From NCBI GenBank assembly GCA_964475385.1, contig CAYYWV010000035.1:1-23947 (forward strand): a stretch of DNA of 23,947 bases, in the 5' to 3' direction. The notes beneath the pieces are model-generated. The model was given only the letters and a program-made list of their open reading frames with translations, did no database searches and was not told the DNA's origin. Made by a program: the position numbers and the translations under genes. Origin of the DNA: CAYYWV01 sp964475385 (lineage in GTDB: Bacteria > Pseudomonadota > Alphaproteobacteria > JAAXGF01). Positions within the stretch are counted from its first letter, which is position 1. Each line of letters opens with the position of its first letter. This document shows positions 7,440 through 15,079 of this stretch, piece after piece.

Positions 7440-7480
7440 AAGGCCCTCGCTCCGGGGTCGGCGCTCGGGGCGGGGGCCTT
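7440..7480 (+). terminator. intercistronic hairpin between dctP and dctQ
   Basis: AAGGCCC (7440-7446) pairs perfectly with GGGCCTT (7474-7480) across a GC-rich interior. It sits 26 bases after the dctP stop and 35 before the dctQ start, and TCGTTCTT follows. It is probably a partial terminator or processing stop that keeps the binding protein in excess over the permease, a common arrangement in binding-protein operons. The T tract is weak, so read-through is expected. Confidence 0.5.
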
Positions 7481-7514
7481 CGTTCTTCCGCGTCATCGAG
7501 CTCGAGCCAAAAGG

Positions 7515-8063
7515 ATGGCAGTTTTCGTCAGAACCGTTCGCGCGCTTTCCCGCGCCGGCGGCGTAATGGCAGTGATCCTGTTGCTTGCCGCCGTGCTGGT
7601 CGTGGTTGAGCTGGTGTTTGTGCGTTATGTGCTCAACCAGTCGGCGATTTGGCAGCACGAGTTCGTCACCTTCAGCCTGATCGGCGCGACCTTTCTGGGC
7701 AGCCCTTACCTTCTTTTGACCCGGGGCCACGTCAACGTCGAGCTGATCCCGCTTTACCTCGGCCGTCGCGGCCGTCGCGCGCTGGCGCTGATCGCTTATG
7801 GCCTCTCGCTCGCGTTCTGCGCGATCATCGCCTGGACCGGCTTCCAATGGTGGCTCGAGGCGTGGACCAACAACTGGCGCGCCGACACGGTGTGGTCGCC
7901 GCCGCTCTGGATTCCGTACCTCGCCATGCCGCTCGGCATCGGGGTTCTGGCGCTTCAGTACATCGCCGATATCATCGAGCTGATTGCGGGCACGGCGCCG
8001 CCGTTCGGCATCATTGAGACCCCGCCGGCCAGCGACGCTTCGGCCGAGGAGCCTCGGCGATGA
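7515..8063 (+). CDS. dctQ: TRAP transporter small membrane subunit
   Basis: This 182-residue integral membrane protein has four hydrophobic segments at about residues 17-37, 50-70, 88-108 and 130-150, as expected for DctQ. Conserved family features include the WQHEFVTFSLIGATFLGSPYLLLTRGHVNVEL region, where a glutamate-containing HEF and RGHVNVEL follow the second helix. It pairs with DctM to form the sodium-coupled permease in the inner membrane. Its stop overlaps the dctM start by four bases (ATGA), showing translational coupling. The start ATG 7515 has an AGCCAAAAGG-type leader. The C-terminal 25 residues are hydrophilic and poorly conserved. Confidence 0.9.
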   Translation: MAVFVRTVRALSRAGGVMAVILLLAAVLVVVELVFVRYVLNQSAIWQHEFVTFSLIGATFLGSPYLLLTRGHVNVELIPLYLGRRGRRALALIAYGLSLAFCAIIAWTGFQWWLEAWTNNWRADTVWSPPLWIPYLAMPLGIGVLALQYIADIIELIAGTAPPFGIIETPPASDASAEEPRR

Positions 8064-9382
8064 GCGAGTTGCAGCTCGGCATTCTGGTCGCCGTGGCGAC
8101 GATCGCGGTTCTGCTCACCGGGGTTCCCGTCGCCTTCTCGCTCGGGATCGTCGCTCTCGGGTTCCTGCTCGCGTTTGAGGGCGCTTCGGCTCTTTCGATC
8201 ATCCCCAACGTGTTCTACGGGGGGCTCGACAGCTTCGCGCTTTTGTCGATTCCGATGTTCATTCTGATGGGCGGCGCGATCGCGTCTTCGCGCGCCGGCC
8301 CCGATCTCTATGCGGCGCTGGATCGGTGGTTGTATCGGGTGCCGGGAGGCCTGATGATCTCCAACATCGGGGCCTGCGCGATTTTCGCGGCCTTGTCGGG
8401 CTCGTCGCCGGCGACCTGCGCGGCGATCGGCAAGATGGGGATTCCCGAGATGCGCAGCCGCGGCTATCCCGATTCGGTGGCCACCGGCTCGATCGCCGCC
8501 GGCGGCACGTTGGGCATTCTGATCCCGCCCTCGATCACCATGATCGTTTACGGGATCGCGACCGAAACCTCGATCGGACGGCTGTTCATGGCCGGCCTGC
8601 TGCCCGGCCTGATGCTGACGGCGCTGTTCGTCGCCTGGGGTCTGTTCGCCGCCCGGCTCAAAGGGTACAGCCTGGGCGCGGTGGCGGAGCAGGCCGGTTA
8701 TACCTTGCGCGAGCGGCTCGCGGTGCTGCCCAAGGTCGGGCCGTTCCTCTTGATCATCGCCGGCATCCTGTGGGTGCTCTACGGCGGGGTCGCGACGCCG
8801 TCGGAGGCGGCCGGCGTCGGCGCCTTGTTCTGCATGGTTCTCGTCGCCGTCATCTACCGCGTCTACAAGCCCGCCGCGTTCTGGCGCATCCTTCGCGAGG
8901 CGATGCGCGAGTCGGTGATGATCCTGATGATCATCGCCGCCGCCGAGCTGTTCAGCTACATGATGTCGTCGCTGTTCATCACCCAGAGCCTGGCCGCTTG
9001 GGTCAGCGAAATGGAAGTTAACCGCTGGGTGTTGATGCTTTACGTCAACCTGTTCCTGCTGGTGGCCGGGTTCTTTCTGCCGCCGGTGGCGGTGATTCTG
9101 ATGACCGCGCCGACCCTGGTGCCGGTGATTCAGGCGGCGGGGTTCGACCCGATCTGGTTCGCGGTGGTGCTGACCATCAATATGGAGATCGGCCTGATTA
9201 CCCCGCCGGTGGGGCTTAACCTCTATGTCATCAACGGAATCGTCCCCGAGGTGCCGCTCCCGAAAATCCTATGGGGGGCCCTGCCCTTCATGCTGTGCAT
9301 GGTGTTGGCGATCATCCTGTTGTCGATCTTCCCCGAAATCGCGCTTTGGCTGCCCAATGCGATGATGGGGCGTCAGCTCTAG
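8060..9382 (+). CDS. dctM: TRAP transporter large permease subunit
   Basis: This 440-residue polytopic inner-membrane protein has roughly a dozen hydrophobic segments. It matches DctM of the TRAP family, the subunit that carries substrate and Na+. Signature stretches are GGLDSFALLSIPMFILMGGAI, the SGSSPATCAAIGKMGIPEM loop, GGTLGILIPPSI and the repeat-like ITPPVGLNLYVINGI near the C-terminus. It is translationally coupled to dctQ (overlap 8060-8063) and followed 20 bases later by a HAD gene. With DctP and DctQ it should take up malonate or a related dicarboxylate, given the divergent matB and matR. Confidence 0.92.
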   Translation: MSELQLGILVAVATIAVLLTGVPVAFSLGIVALGFLLAFEGASALSIIPNVFYGGLDSFALLSIPMFILMGGAIASSRAGPDLYAALDRWLYRVPGGLMISNIGACAIFAALSGSSPATCAAIGKMGIPEMRSRGYPDSVATGSIAAGGTLGILIPPSITMIVYGIATETSIGRLFMAGLLPGLMLTALFVAWGLFAARLKGYSLGAVAEQAGYTLRERLAVLPKVGPFLLIIAGILWVLYGGVATPSEAAGVGALFCMVLVAVIYRVYKPAAFWRILREAMRESVMILMIIAAAELFSYMMSSLFITQSLAAWVSEMEVNRWVLMLYVNLFLLVAGFFLPPVAVILMTAPTLVPVIQAAGFDPIWFAVVLTINMEIGLITPPVGLNLYVINGIVPEVPLPKILWGALPFMLCMVLAIILLSIFPEIALWLPNAMMGRQL

Positions 9383-9402
9383 GTTCGGAGAAGGGGCCGC
9401 TC

Positions 9403-10080
9403 ATGCCGCGCTACGCCCTTGTCACCTTTGACGCCTACTCCGCGCTCGTCGACCGGAAGAGCAGCCTGGTTCCGGTGCTGATGGATGTGCTCGGTCTGCC
9501 TGCCGAGCGCAGCGCCGAGGTGCTGACGCTCTGGCGCGCAAAGCAGATGGAGCGCGCCGCCCTGAGCAACGCGCTCGGCAAAGGGCGGACCCCGTTTCGC
9601 GCCTGCACGCGACTCGGGCTCGACTATGCGGCGAGGGCCTTCGATCTCGCCATAACGCCGGGCCAGCGCGACGCCCTGGTCCGGGCCTGGGATTCGCTCA
9701 GGCCCTGGCCGGAAGCGAATGAGACGCTTGCGGCCGTGCGCGCGAAAGGCTATCCGATCGCCATCCTCTCGAACGGCGATCGCGCCATGCTCGAGGCGCT
9801 TGCGCAGCAGTTCGATGTCGCCTTCGACCACGTCTTTTCGTCCGAGACGGCGGGCTTCTATAAGCCCCATCCGCGTGTCTATCGCCTGCCGGCCGAAGCC
9901 CTGGGAACCGCGGGCGCGCCGTATCTGCACGTCGCCGGCAGCGCGAACGACGCTCTCGGCGCCAAGGCGGCGGGCGTGCGGTGCTATTGGTCCAACCGCG
10001 CCGGCGATTCCGTTCTCGACCCCGCGTATGCGCCCGACTTCCAGGGCCCGACGCTTGCGGGAGTCCTCGACGTTCTCTGA
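9403..10080 (+). CDS. HAD-superfamily hydrolase, haloacid dehalogenase type II-like
   Basis: This 225-residue cytoplasmic enzyme has HAD motifs in order. The nucleophile Asp10 is in FDAYSALVD, Ser123-Asn124 in ILSNGD, Lys154 in FYKPHPRVY, and the acidic motif IV in VAGSANDALGAKAAG (Ser180, Asn182, Asp183). The cap segment LWRAKQMERAALSNALGKGR (about 43-62) matches the type II 2-haloacid dehalogenase cap. Family members hydrolyse L-2-haloacids, but many act on phosphorylated or other compounds, so the substrate is open. It starts 20 bases after dctM with GGAGAAGGGG ahead of ATG 9403, so it is probably the last gene of the TRAP operon, possibly handling the transported acid or a by-product. Confidence 0.85.
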   Translation: MPRYALVTFDAYSALVDRKSSLVPVLMDVLGLPAERSAEVLTLWRAKQMERAALSNALGKGRTPFRACTRLGLDYAARAFDLAITPGQRDALVRAWDSLRPWPEANETLAAVRAKGYPIAILSNGDRAMLEALAQQFDVAFDHVFSSETAGFYKPHPRVYRLPAEALGTAGAPYLHVAGSANDALGAKAAGVRCYWSNRAGDSVLDPAYAPDFQGPTLAGVLDVL

Positions 10081-10185
10081 GGACAGAGCCGCCGCCTTGC
10101 TCGTCCAAGGCGCAACGGAATCGATCCCATAGAGCCGAAAGATGTTCTAGGCTTACGAGGCGGCGGAGGGAAAAAGGGCGGGGGC

Positions 10186-11511
10186 ATGATGCGACGGGTG
10201 GGCGCGCTCCCTTGCGAGGACGACGTCAACGGCTGGACCGCGATCCTGCCGCCGCGCGAGCCCAAGCGGGCGCTTTCGGGCCTGATGCGCGCGGACTGGA
10301 TCGTGATCGGCGCCGGCTTCGCCGGGCTCGCCGCCGCGCGGCGGCTGGCCGAGAACCGGCCCGATGCGCAGATCGTCCTTCTCGAGGCGCAGACCGTCGG
10401 CGACGGCGCGTCGGGGCGCAACTCGGGCTTCGTGATCGACCTTCCCCACAACATCGGCGCGGCCGATCTCGCCAACCTCGAAGCGTCGCGGCGCGCCATG
10501 CGGCTCGCCCGCGCCGCCGCGGCCTATCTCGAGGCCGCCGTCGCCGCCCACGGGATCGATTGCCAGTGGCGCCGGCGGGGGCAGTACCTCGCCGCCGTCT
10601 CGGCCGCGGGCGAGGCCGCGCTCGACCCTTACGCGGCGGAGCTCGAGGCGCTCGGCGAGCCTTTCCGCCGCCTCGATCGCGAGGCGACGGCGCGGGCGTT
10701 GGGCACCGCGTACTATCGGGCCTCGATCCACACCCCGGGCACGGCGCTCATGCAGCCGGCGGCGCTGGTCCGCGGTCTCGCCGACAGCCTGCCCGCGAAC
10801 GTGACGCTTTGCGAGAACACGCCGGTGGTCGCCATCGGTTACGGCGCGCGCATTCGGGCCGAGACGCCGAAGGGCGCGGTCGAGGCCCCGGCGGTGGTGC
10901 TCGCGGTCAACGGGTTCGCGCCCCATTTCGGCCACTACCGAGGGCGGGTCTTCGTCTGCCGCGCGTTCGCAAGTCTCACGCGCCCGCTCGCCGATGACGA
11001 GATCGCCGCGCTCGGCGAGGAGACCGACTGGGGCCTCGTGCCGACCAACGCCTTCGCCGGGGCGACGCTCAGGCTCACCGCCGACCGGCGGATTCTGTTC
11101 CGTCAAGCGATCGGCGTCGCCGCGCCGGGAACGCGGGCCGCGCCCGGGCGCTACGCCGCGGTTCGCGCCCGCCACGAGGCGCTTCTCGCCGCCCGGTTCC
11201 CCGCGCTGCGCGGCCCGGCGATCGCGCACACCTGGGCCGGCCATATCTGCCTGTCGCGCAACTTCGCGCCCGGCTTCGGCCGCCCCGCGGCCAACGTGTT
11301 CACCGCGGTCTGCCAGAACGCGGTCGGGGCGACCAAGGGCACGATTGCGGGCCTTCTCGCGGCCGATCTCGCGAGCCACCGGGACAACCCGCTCATCGCC
11401 GATATGGAGGCGCTGGGGACGCCCGCGACGCTGCCGCCGCGGCCTTTCCTCGACCTCGGCGTGCGAGCGAGCCTCGCTTGGTGGACCTGGCGCGGCCGGC
11501 GCGAGCGCTGA
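10186..11511 (+). CDS. FAD-dependent oxidoreductase (DAO family, amine/amino-acid type)
   Basis: This 441-residue enzyme belongs to the D-amino-acid/glycine oxidase-like superfamily. The dinucleotide-binding motif VIGAGFAGLAAARRL is at about residues 40-54, with Glu67 (LLEAQ) for the ribose and GASGRNSGFVIDLPH at about 74-88. This form is seen in gamma-glutamylputrescine oxidase/PuuB-like and related amine oxidases. An N-terminal extension of about 37 residues (NGWTAILPPREP) is also typical of that group. FAD-binding C-terminal segments TWAGHICLSRNFAPGFG and AVGATKGTIAGLLAADL complete the fold. The exact amine or amino acid is not deducible. It starts 105 bases after the HAD gene, has its own GGAGGG/GGCGGGGG leader, and may be a separate transcript. 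Its stop is 17 bases from the convergent PCuAC stop. Confidence 0.85.
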   Translation: MMRRVGALPCEDDVNGWTAILPPREPKRALSGLMRADWIVIGAGFAGLAAARRLAENRPDAQIVLLEAQTVGDGASGRNSGFVIDLPHNIGAADLANLEASRRAMRLARAAAAYLEAAVAAHGIDCQWRRRGQYLAAVSAAGEAALDPYAAELEALGEPFRRLDREATARALGTAYYRASIHTPGTALMQPAALVRGLADSLPANVTLCENTPVVAIGYGARIRAETPKGAVEAPAVVLAVNGFAPHFGHYRGRVFVCRAFASLTRPLADDEIAALGEETDWGLVPTNAFAGATLRLTADRRILFRQAIGVAAPGTRAAPGRYAAVRARHEALLAARFPALRGPAIAHTWAGHICLSRNFAPGFGRPAANVFTAVCQNAVGATKGTIAGLLAADLASHRDNPLIADMEALGTPATLPPRPFLDLGVRASLAWWTWRGRRER

Positions 11512-11528
11512 GCCGGGATCTTGGCCGA

Positions 11529-12026
11529 TCAGTCCGCGCTATGCTCCGCCTTCATGGCGGCCGCCTTCTGGACCGTGACCTCGACCGCGATGCTCCCGGC
11601 TTTCTCGAAGATGAGCGTCATCGGGAACCGCGTCCCTTCGACGAGCGGCGTCTTCAGCCCCATCAGCATGACGTGAAATCCGCCGGGTTCGAGGACGACC
11701 GTCTCGCCGGGGGCGATCTCGATTCCTTCGACCGGGCGCATCTTCATGACTCCGTTTTCCATGACGCTTCGGTGCAGCCCCGCCTTCTTGGCGATCTGGG
11801 TTCGCGCGCCCACCAGGCGGTCGGCCGTGGCCCCGTTGTTGGCGATGGCGAGATAAGCCGCGCCCGAGCGCGCCTTTCCGATCGAGGCCCGCGCCCAAGG
11901 GTGAATGATCTCGAGCGCGCCCAATGCGTACTCGTGGGCGGCGGCGGGCGGCGCGAGGCCGATCAGGAAGGCGATGGCGGCGGCCGCGATGGCGCGGTTC
12001 AGCGAAACGAACGAGTGAAAATGCAT
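11529..12026 (-). CDS. periplasmic copper chaperone PCu(A)C
   Basis: This 165-residue exported protein has a signal peptide of about 30 residues (hydrophobic core IAAAAIAFLIGLAPPAAA, mature from HEYALG) and the beta-sandwich of the PCuAC family (DUF461). The copper(I) motif H-X10-M-X21-H-X-M is met exactly by His85, Met96, His118 and Met120. Family members deliver Cu(I) to the CuA site of cytochrome oxidase, working with Sco proteins. The start ATG 12026 has AAGGAGA eight bases ahead. It sits 17 bases after the Sco-like stop and forms a likely operon with that gene. A separate nearby reading frame that joins this gene with the Sco region is out of frame with Sco and is not a fusion. Confidence 0.93.
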   Translation of the reverse strand: MHFHSFVSLNRAIAAAAIAFLIGLAPPAAAHEYALGALEIIHPWARASIGKARSGAAYLAIANNGATADRLVGARTQIAKKAGLHRSVMENGVMKMRPVEGIEIAPGETVVLEPGGFHVMLMGLKTPLVEGTRFPMTLIFEKAGSIAVEVTVQKAAAMKAEHSAD

Positions 12027-12043
12027 AACGGTCTCCTTGCCGA

Positions 12044-12685
12044 TTACGGCGCAGAACGGTTGTCGATGACGTCCTCGAGCGTCTTGGCCATGTCCTCGGG
12101 CGCGGTCCCGTGCGGGAACACCGTCAGGTAACGGCCGTCCGGCCCCATCAGGTAGACGAAGGACGAGTGGTCCATGAGGTAGGGGGCGTCCGGTTCCGAC
12201 GGTTCGGCCTTCGCGTAGTAGACGCCATAGGCCTTGGCGGCCCGGGCGATCTGATCGGCGGCGCCGGTCAGGCCGATGAGCCGGGGGTGAAAGGCCGTCA
12301 CATAGTCGGCGAGGACGTCCGCCGTATCCCTTTCCGGGTCCACGGTGATGAACAGCGGCTGGACCCTTTCGGCTTTCTCGCCAAGGAGGTCGAGAGCCTG
12401 CGTCATGGTCTGGAGCGTCGTCGGGCAGACGTCCGGACAATAGGTGTAGCCGAAGTAGATCAAGAGATATCGGCCGCGGAAATCGGCGTCGGTCACCGTC
12501 TTTCCGGTGTGGTCGACGAGCGTGAACGGTCCGCCGACCTTGAAGGCGCTTTTGACGAGCCCGGCGGGCGAGTCGCCGCCCGAGCCGAAGCGGGGCATCG
12601 GGAAGACGCCGAAGCCGATCGCGGCGACGACGAGGCCGAGCCCGACGAGCCCGGCCGCGAGGCCGATCAAGAGATCGCGTTTCAT
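12044..12685 (-). CDS. senC: Sco1/SenC/PrrC copper-binding thioredoxin-like protein
   Basis: This 213-residue protein has an N-terminal membrane anchor at about residues 5-27 and a periplasmic thioredoxin-like domain. Copper ligands are visible: Cys83 and Cys87 in YTYCPDVCPTTL (CxxxC) and His173 in LMDHSSFVYL. Sco proteins help assemble the CuA centre of aa3-type oxidase or act in copper delivery to cbb3 oxidase. The ATG at 12685 is chosen over an upstream in-frame start because GGGAGA precedes it at proper spacing and the anchor follows at once. The gene for PCu(A)C is immediately downstream and a DUF2946-like gene is upstream, giving a copper-handling cluster. Confidence 0.92.
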   Translation of the reverse strand: MKRDLLIGLAAGLVGLGLVVAAIGFGVFPMPRFGSGGDSPAGLVKSAFKVGGPFTLVDHTGKTVTDADFRGRYLLIYFGYTYCPDVCPTTLQTMTQALDLLGEKAERVQPLFITVDPERDTADVLADYVTAFHPRLIGLTGAADQIARAAKAYGVYYAKAEPSEPDAPYLMDHSSFVYLMGPDGRYLTVFPHGTAPEDMAKTLEDVIDNRSAP

Positions 12686-12833
12686 GTCCGGTCTCCCAAA
12701 GCGGTCGGCGGCGTCCGTCGGGACGGCCAAAGGACGACAACCGTTCGCTCTTTACGGCCGCCGGCGCGCGGTTCAGTTCAATCGATGAAGGGCCGCAGTC
12801 CCGGATGCGATCCGAACCCGCGGCGTCGATCCG

Positions 12834-13250
12834 TCAGGCGGAAAGGGGAGGGGCGCGGGTCTTTTGGGGACGGTCGATGAGGAGGGCGCGCAGAAGCGGT
12901 TCCGCGGGAACGAGGCGCGCCGAAAGGACCGGCCGCTCGCGCGGCGGGAGCGCGACGCGCTCGGGCGTCGCGAACGGCATCGTCATGCTGATGCAGAACG
13001 GACAGAGCTTGACCGCGACCTTAGGCGGCGTTGAGGGAGAGCCCCGCTCGCCGTTGTCTTTGAGCGCGATCCAGACGATCCCGCTTCCCGTGCAGACCGG
13101 AATGCGCTCGCTTTGGCCGCCGAGCGCAGCCATCGCGTAGATCGGGACGACCGCTTGGTAGAGGATGGCGAACAGCGCAAGCCACTTGGCGCCGCGCCAT
13201 CGCCTGGGCTGCGCGCCGCGCCGTCCCGTCGTCTCGCCGAACGCTCTCAT
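12834..13250 (-). CDS. DUF2946-like small membrane/copper-associated protein
   Basis: This 138-residue protein has a basic N-terminus, one transmembrane or signal-like segment at about residues 22-43 (KWLALFAILYQAVVPIYAMAAL), then a periplasmic part with Cys53 and a CPFC motif at 83-86. The pattern (TGSGIVWIAL, then a cysteine pair) matches DUF2946 proteins, often found beside copper or TonB-related genes. Their biochemical role is not known. The CPFC pair could bind copper or another soft metal. It lies between rquA (57-base gap) and senC (148-base gap) on the same strand. The start ATG 13250 lacks a clear Shine-Dalgarno, and GTG alternatives exist. Confidence 0.68.
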   Translation of the reverse strand: MRAFGETTGRRGAQPRRWRGAKWLALFAILYQAVVPIYAMAALGGQSERIPVCTGSGIVWIALKDNGERGSPSTPPKVAVKLCPFCISMTMPFATPERVALPPRERPVLSARLVPAEPLLRALLIDRPQKTRAPPLSA

Positions 13251-13307
13251 GGGCCCGAATGATATCGTGCGCCGGTCGGGCTGGAAAGCGCGCCCCGGTC
13301 TTGCCGG

Positions 13308-14057
13308 TCAGGCGCGCCGCTCGGCCACGACCTTCTGAAAGAGCCCGCCGAAGATGGTCGTCTTGCGCCAGGAGAAGCGGTCGGCCCTGGCCGCCAAGTC
13401 CCGGATCTCGTGGCGCCACAGATCCTTGGCGAAGGGTTCGAGGGTGTCGAAGACGAGGCTCGTGATCGGTTTCAACGGGTGCGCCCAGTGCGGGCGGTGA
13501 TAATCGACGAAAATCACCTTGCCGCCGACCACGACCCGGCGCAGGAGCGAATCGACCACCCTGTGCTTGTAGTCGAGGGGCAGCTCATGGAGCAGGAAGT
13601 AGCAGCACACGGCGTCATAGCTTCCGCGTGAGATCTTGGCCGCATCGGCGCGGTAGACCCGGGCCTGGGAAAACCCGCGCAGCTTGCGCCGGCAGGACGC
13701 GGTCTGAATTCTGGCGACGTCGATCACATCGAGCCGACCCGAACGCCCGATGTGGCGCGCGAGGTTGGGCGAAAAGTCGCCGTAGACGGCGGCCGGTTGC
13801 AGAACGCGCTGGCCGGGCGCGATCTCCTCGAAGGCCAAGCGCTGAAGCCTGCGGTGGTTCCCCCAGAGGATCACCGAGACGACGATCTCGCGGTCGAGGA
13901 GGCGAACGTTGCGCGGGTTGAGGTAAGCCCAGTGGTAAACGTCTTGCAGATAGGCGGGCACATCCTCGATCGCAGCCCGGGGACGCCGCTGCGGCATCAC
14001 CTGACCTTGGGAGAGCGCTTGCGTGCGGCTTGGGGAAAGACTGACCAACGCGTCCAT
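13308..14057 (-). CDS. rquA: rhodoquinone biosynthesis enzyme RquA (methyltransferase-fold)
   Basis: This is a 249-residue protein of class I SAM-methyltransferase fold. It resembles RquA, which converts ubiquinone to rhodoquinone (SAM has been reported as amino donor) at the inner membrane, enabling fumarate reduction under low oxygen. Family marks are YHWAYLNPRNVRLLD (41-55), VILWGNHRRL (62-71), VLQPAAVYGDFSPNLARHIG (85-104) where a normal motif I would carry GxGxG, LDVIDVARIQ (109-118), VCCYFLLHELP (150-160), and FVDYHRPHWAHPLKP (183-197). ATG 14057 is preceded by AAGGAGA seven bases upstream; a longer frame reads into the spacer and is rejected. The next gene downstream is DUF2946-like, then Sco and PCu(A)C, all in the same direction. 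Identity rests on recalled family features; a search would settle it. Confidence 0.85.
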   Translation of the reverse strand: MDALVSLSPSRTQALSQGQVMPQRRPRAAIEDVPAYLQDVYHWAYLNPRNVRLLDREIVVSVILWGNHRRLQRLAFEEIAPGQRVLQPAAVYGDFSPNLARHIGRSGRLDVIDVARIQTASCRRKLRGFSQARVYRADAAKISRGSYDAVCCYFLLHELPLDYKHRVVDSLLRRVVVGGKVIFVDYHRPHWAHPLKPITSLVFDTLEPFAKDLWRHEIRDLAARADRFSWRKTTIFGGLFQKVVAERRA

Positions 14058-14203
14058 TCCTGGTCTCCTTTTTGCAGGTCTTGGCATCGCCTGCCATCTG
14101 GCCCGCCCGACCCAGGGGGCCGACCGAGGCGAGGTTAACCGGCCAGCCCCTCCCCTACCATGACGCAGATCAAGCAAAAGAACAGCCTGCCGACCGGACT
14201 TGA

Positions 14204-15028
14204 TCAGTCGAACAGAAAGCGGAACGCCGCCTCGGCCAGGCCAGCCTGGACCATCTCGGTGAAATCGTGGCCGGAGCCGGGCAGAACGCGAAGCGTAAAG
14301 CAGGTGTCCAGCCCGCGCCAACGGGCCGCCGTGGTCATCGCCCCGATCCAAGCCTCGGCGCGTTCGCGTCGGCTCGTCCCCTGGTGGGAATCGATTGTCG
14401 AGGCGGTGTTGAGCGCCCGGTCGCGCTGGGTGTCGCGCTCGCCGACGAAGACGCAGGCGGGAATGCGGAGGAAGGCGTCGATGTCGAACCGCGCCTCGGG
14501 CGGAACGCGGCGGCTAGGCTTCATGCCGTATGGATAAGGACGCGCGAGATCGGGAAGCGTGTACCAGCCTGCGGCGCTCACCACGTAGCGGACCACCCGA
14601 TCGGGATGCGCCATCGCGAAACGGTGGACGAACTGGGCGCCGCCCGAATGGCCGAACAAACAAAGACGCCCGGCGTCGAGCCCGGTCCGCGCAGAGACGT
14701 CGTCGAGCATGGCGAGAAACGCCGGCTCGGCCGAATGACCGCCGTTTCGAGGGCTCGTCCAAAGGCGCTGGAACCCTCTAAAGTTCTGTCGATCGAACAA
14801 CGGCGCAAGCACGGCGACCGCGCGCGCTTCGGCGAGCGCGGCGAAGGCGCGGATATGCTCTTCCGCGTTGCGCGAAATCCCGTGAACCGAGACCAGAAGA
14901 GGGGCGTTCTCTTTGGACGCCTGCGGGCGGAAGAGGTAGTAGCCAAACGTCGCGCCGCCGGGCACGATACGATAGGAGATGCGGTTCCGGAAAACGGAGA
15001 GCCGTTCGCGGGCGTCGTCACGCGTCAT
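14204..15028 (-). CDS. alpha/beta hydrolase (PHB depolymerase/esterase-like)
   Basis: This 274-residue protein has no signal peptide, so it is cytoplasmic. It has the alpha/beta hydrolase layout: LLVSVHGISRN near 45-54 (oxyanion strand), the nucleophile elbow GHSGG (Ser128, residues 126-130), the acid in VGERDTQRD (about Asp199), and the base His254 in LPGSGHDF. The order and spacing are those of a working triad. Overall it resembles uncharacterised poly-hydroxybutyrate-depolymerase-like esterases. The substrate cannot be deduced. ATG 15028 has a weak GAGGTAG leader, and its control region is shared with the divergent PLP enzyme. The gene is followed by 146 bases with no coding signal before rquA, so common transcription with rquA is uncertain. 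Confidence 0.78.
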   Translation of the reverse strand: MTRDDARERLSVFRNRISYRIVPGGATFGYYLFRPQASKENAPLLVSVHGISRNAEEHIRAFAALAEARAVAVLAPLFDRQNFRGFQRLWTSPRNGGHSAEPAFLAMLDDVSARTGLDAGRLCLFGHSGGAQFVHRFAMAHPDRVVRYVVSAAGWYTLPDLARPYPYGMKPSRRVPPEARFDIDAFLRIPACVFVGERDTQRDRALNTASTIDSHQGTSRRERAEAWIGAMTTAARWRGLDTCFTLRVLPGSGHDFTEMVQAGLAEAAFRFLFD

Positions 15029-15079
15029 GGCCGTCGGTCTACCTCGTCGCCAGGGGCGTCGCTTCGCGATACGCCGAGC

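Noticed and set aside
11529..12740. A single minus-strand frame joining the PCu(A)C gene with the Sco region as a fusion
   Set aside because: The upstream half is the Sco gene read out of frame, and PCu(A)C has its own start with AAGGAGA and a proper signal peptide. Sco is intact in its own frame.
14195..14213. TTGATCAGTCGAAC as an FNR box near rquA
   Set aside because: Only the TTGAT half matches; the second half does not fit ATCAA, and it lies at the end of the hydrolase gene, about 145 bases from rquA's start. TTGAT at 19859 and 22751 are also single half-sites.
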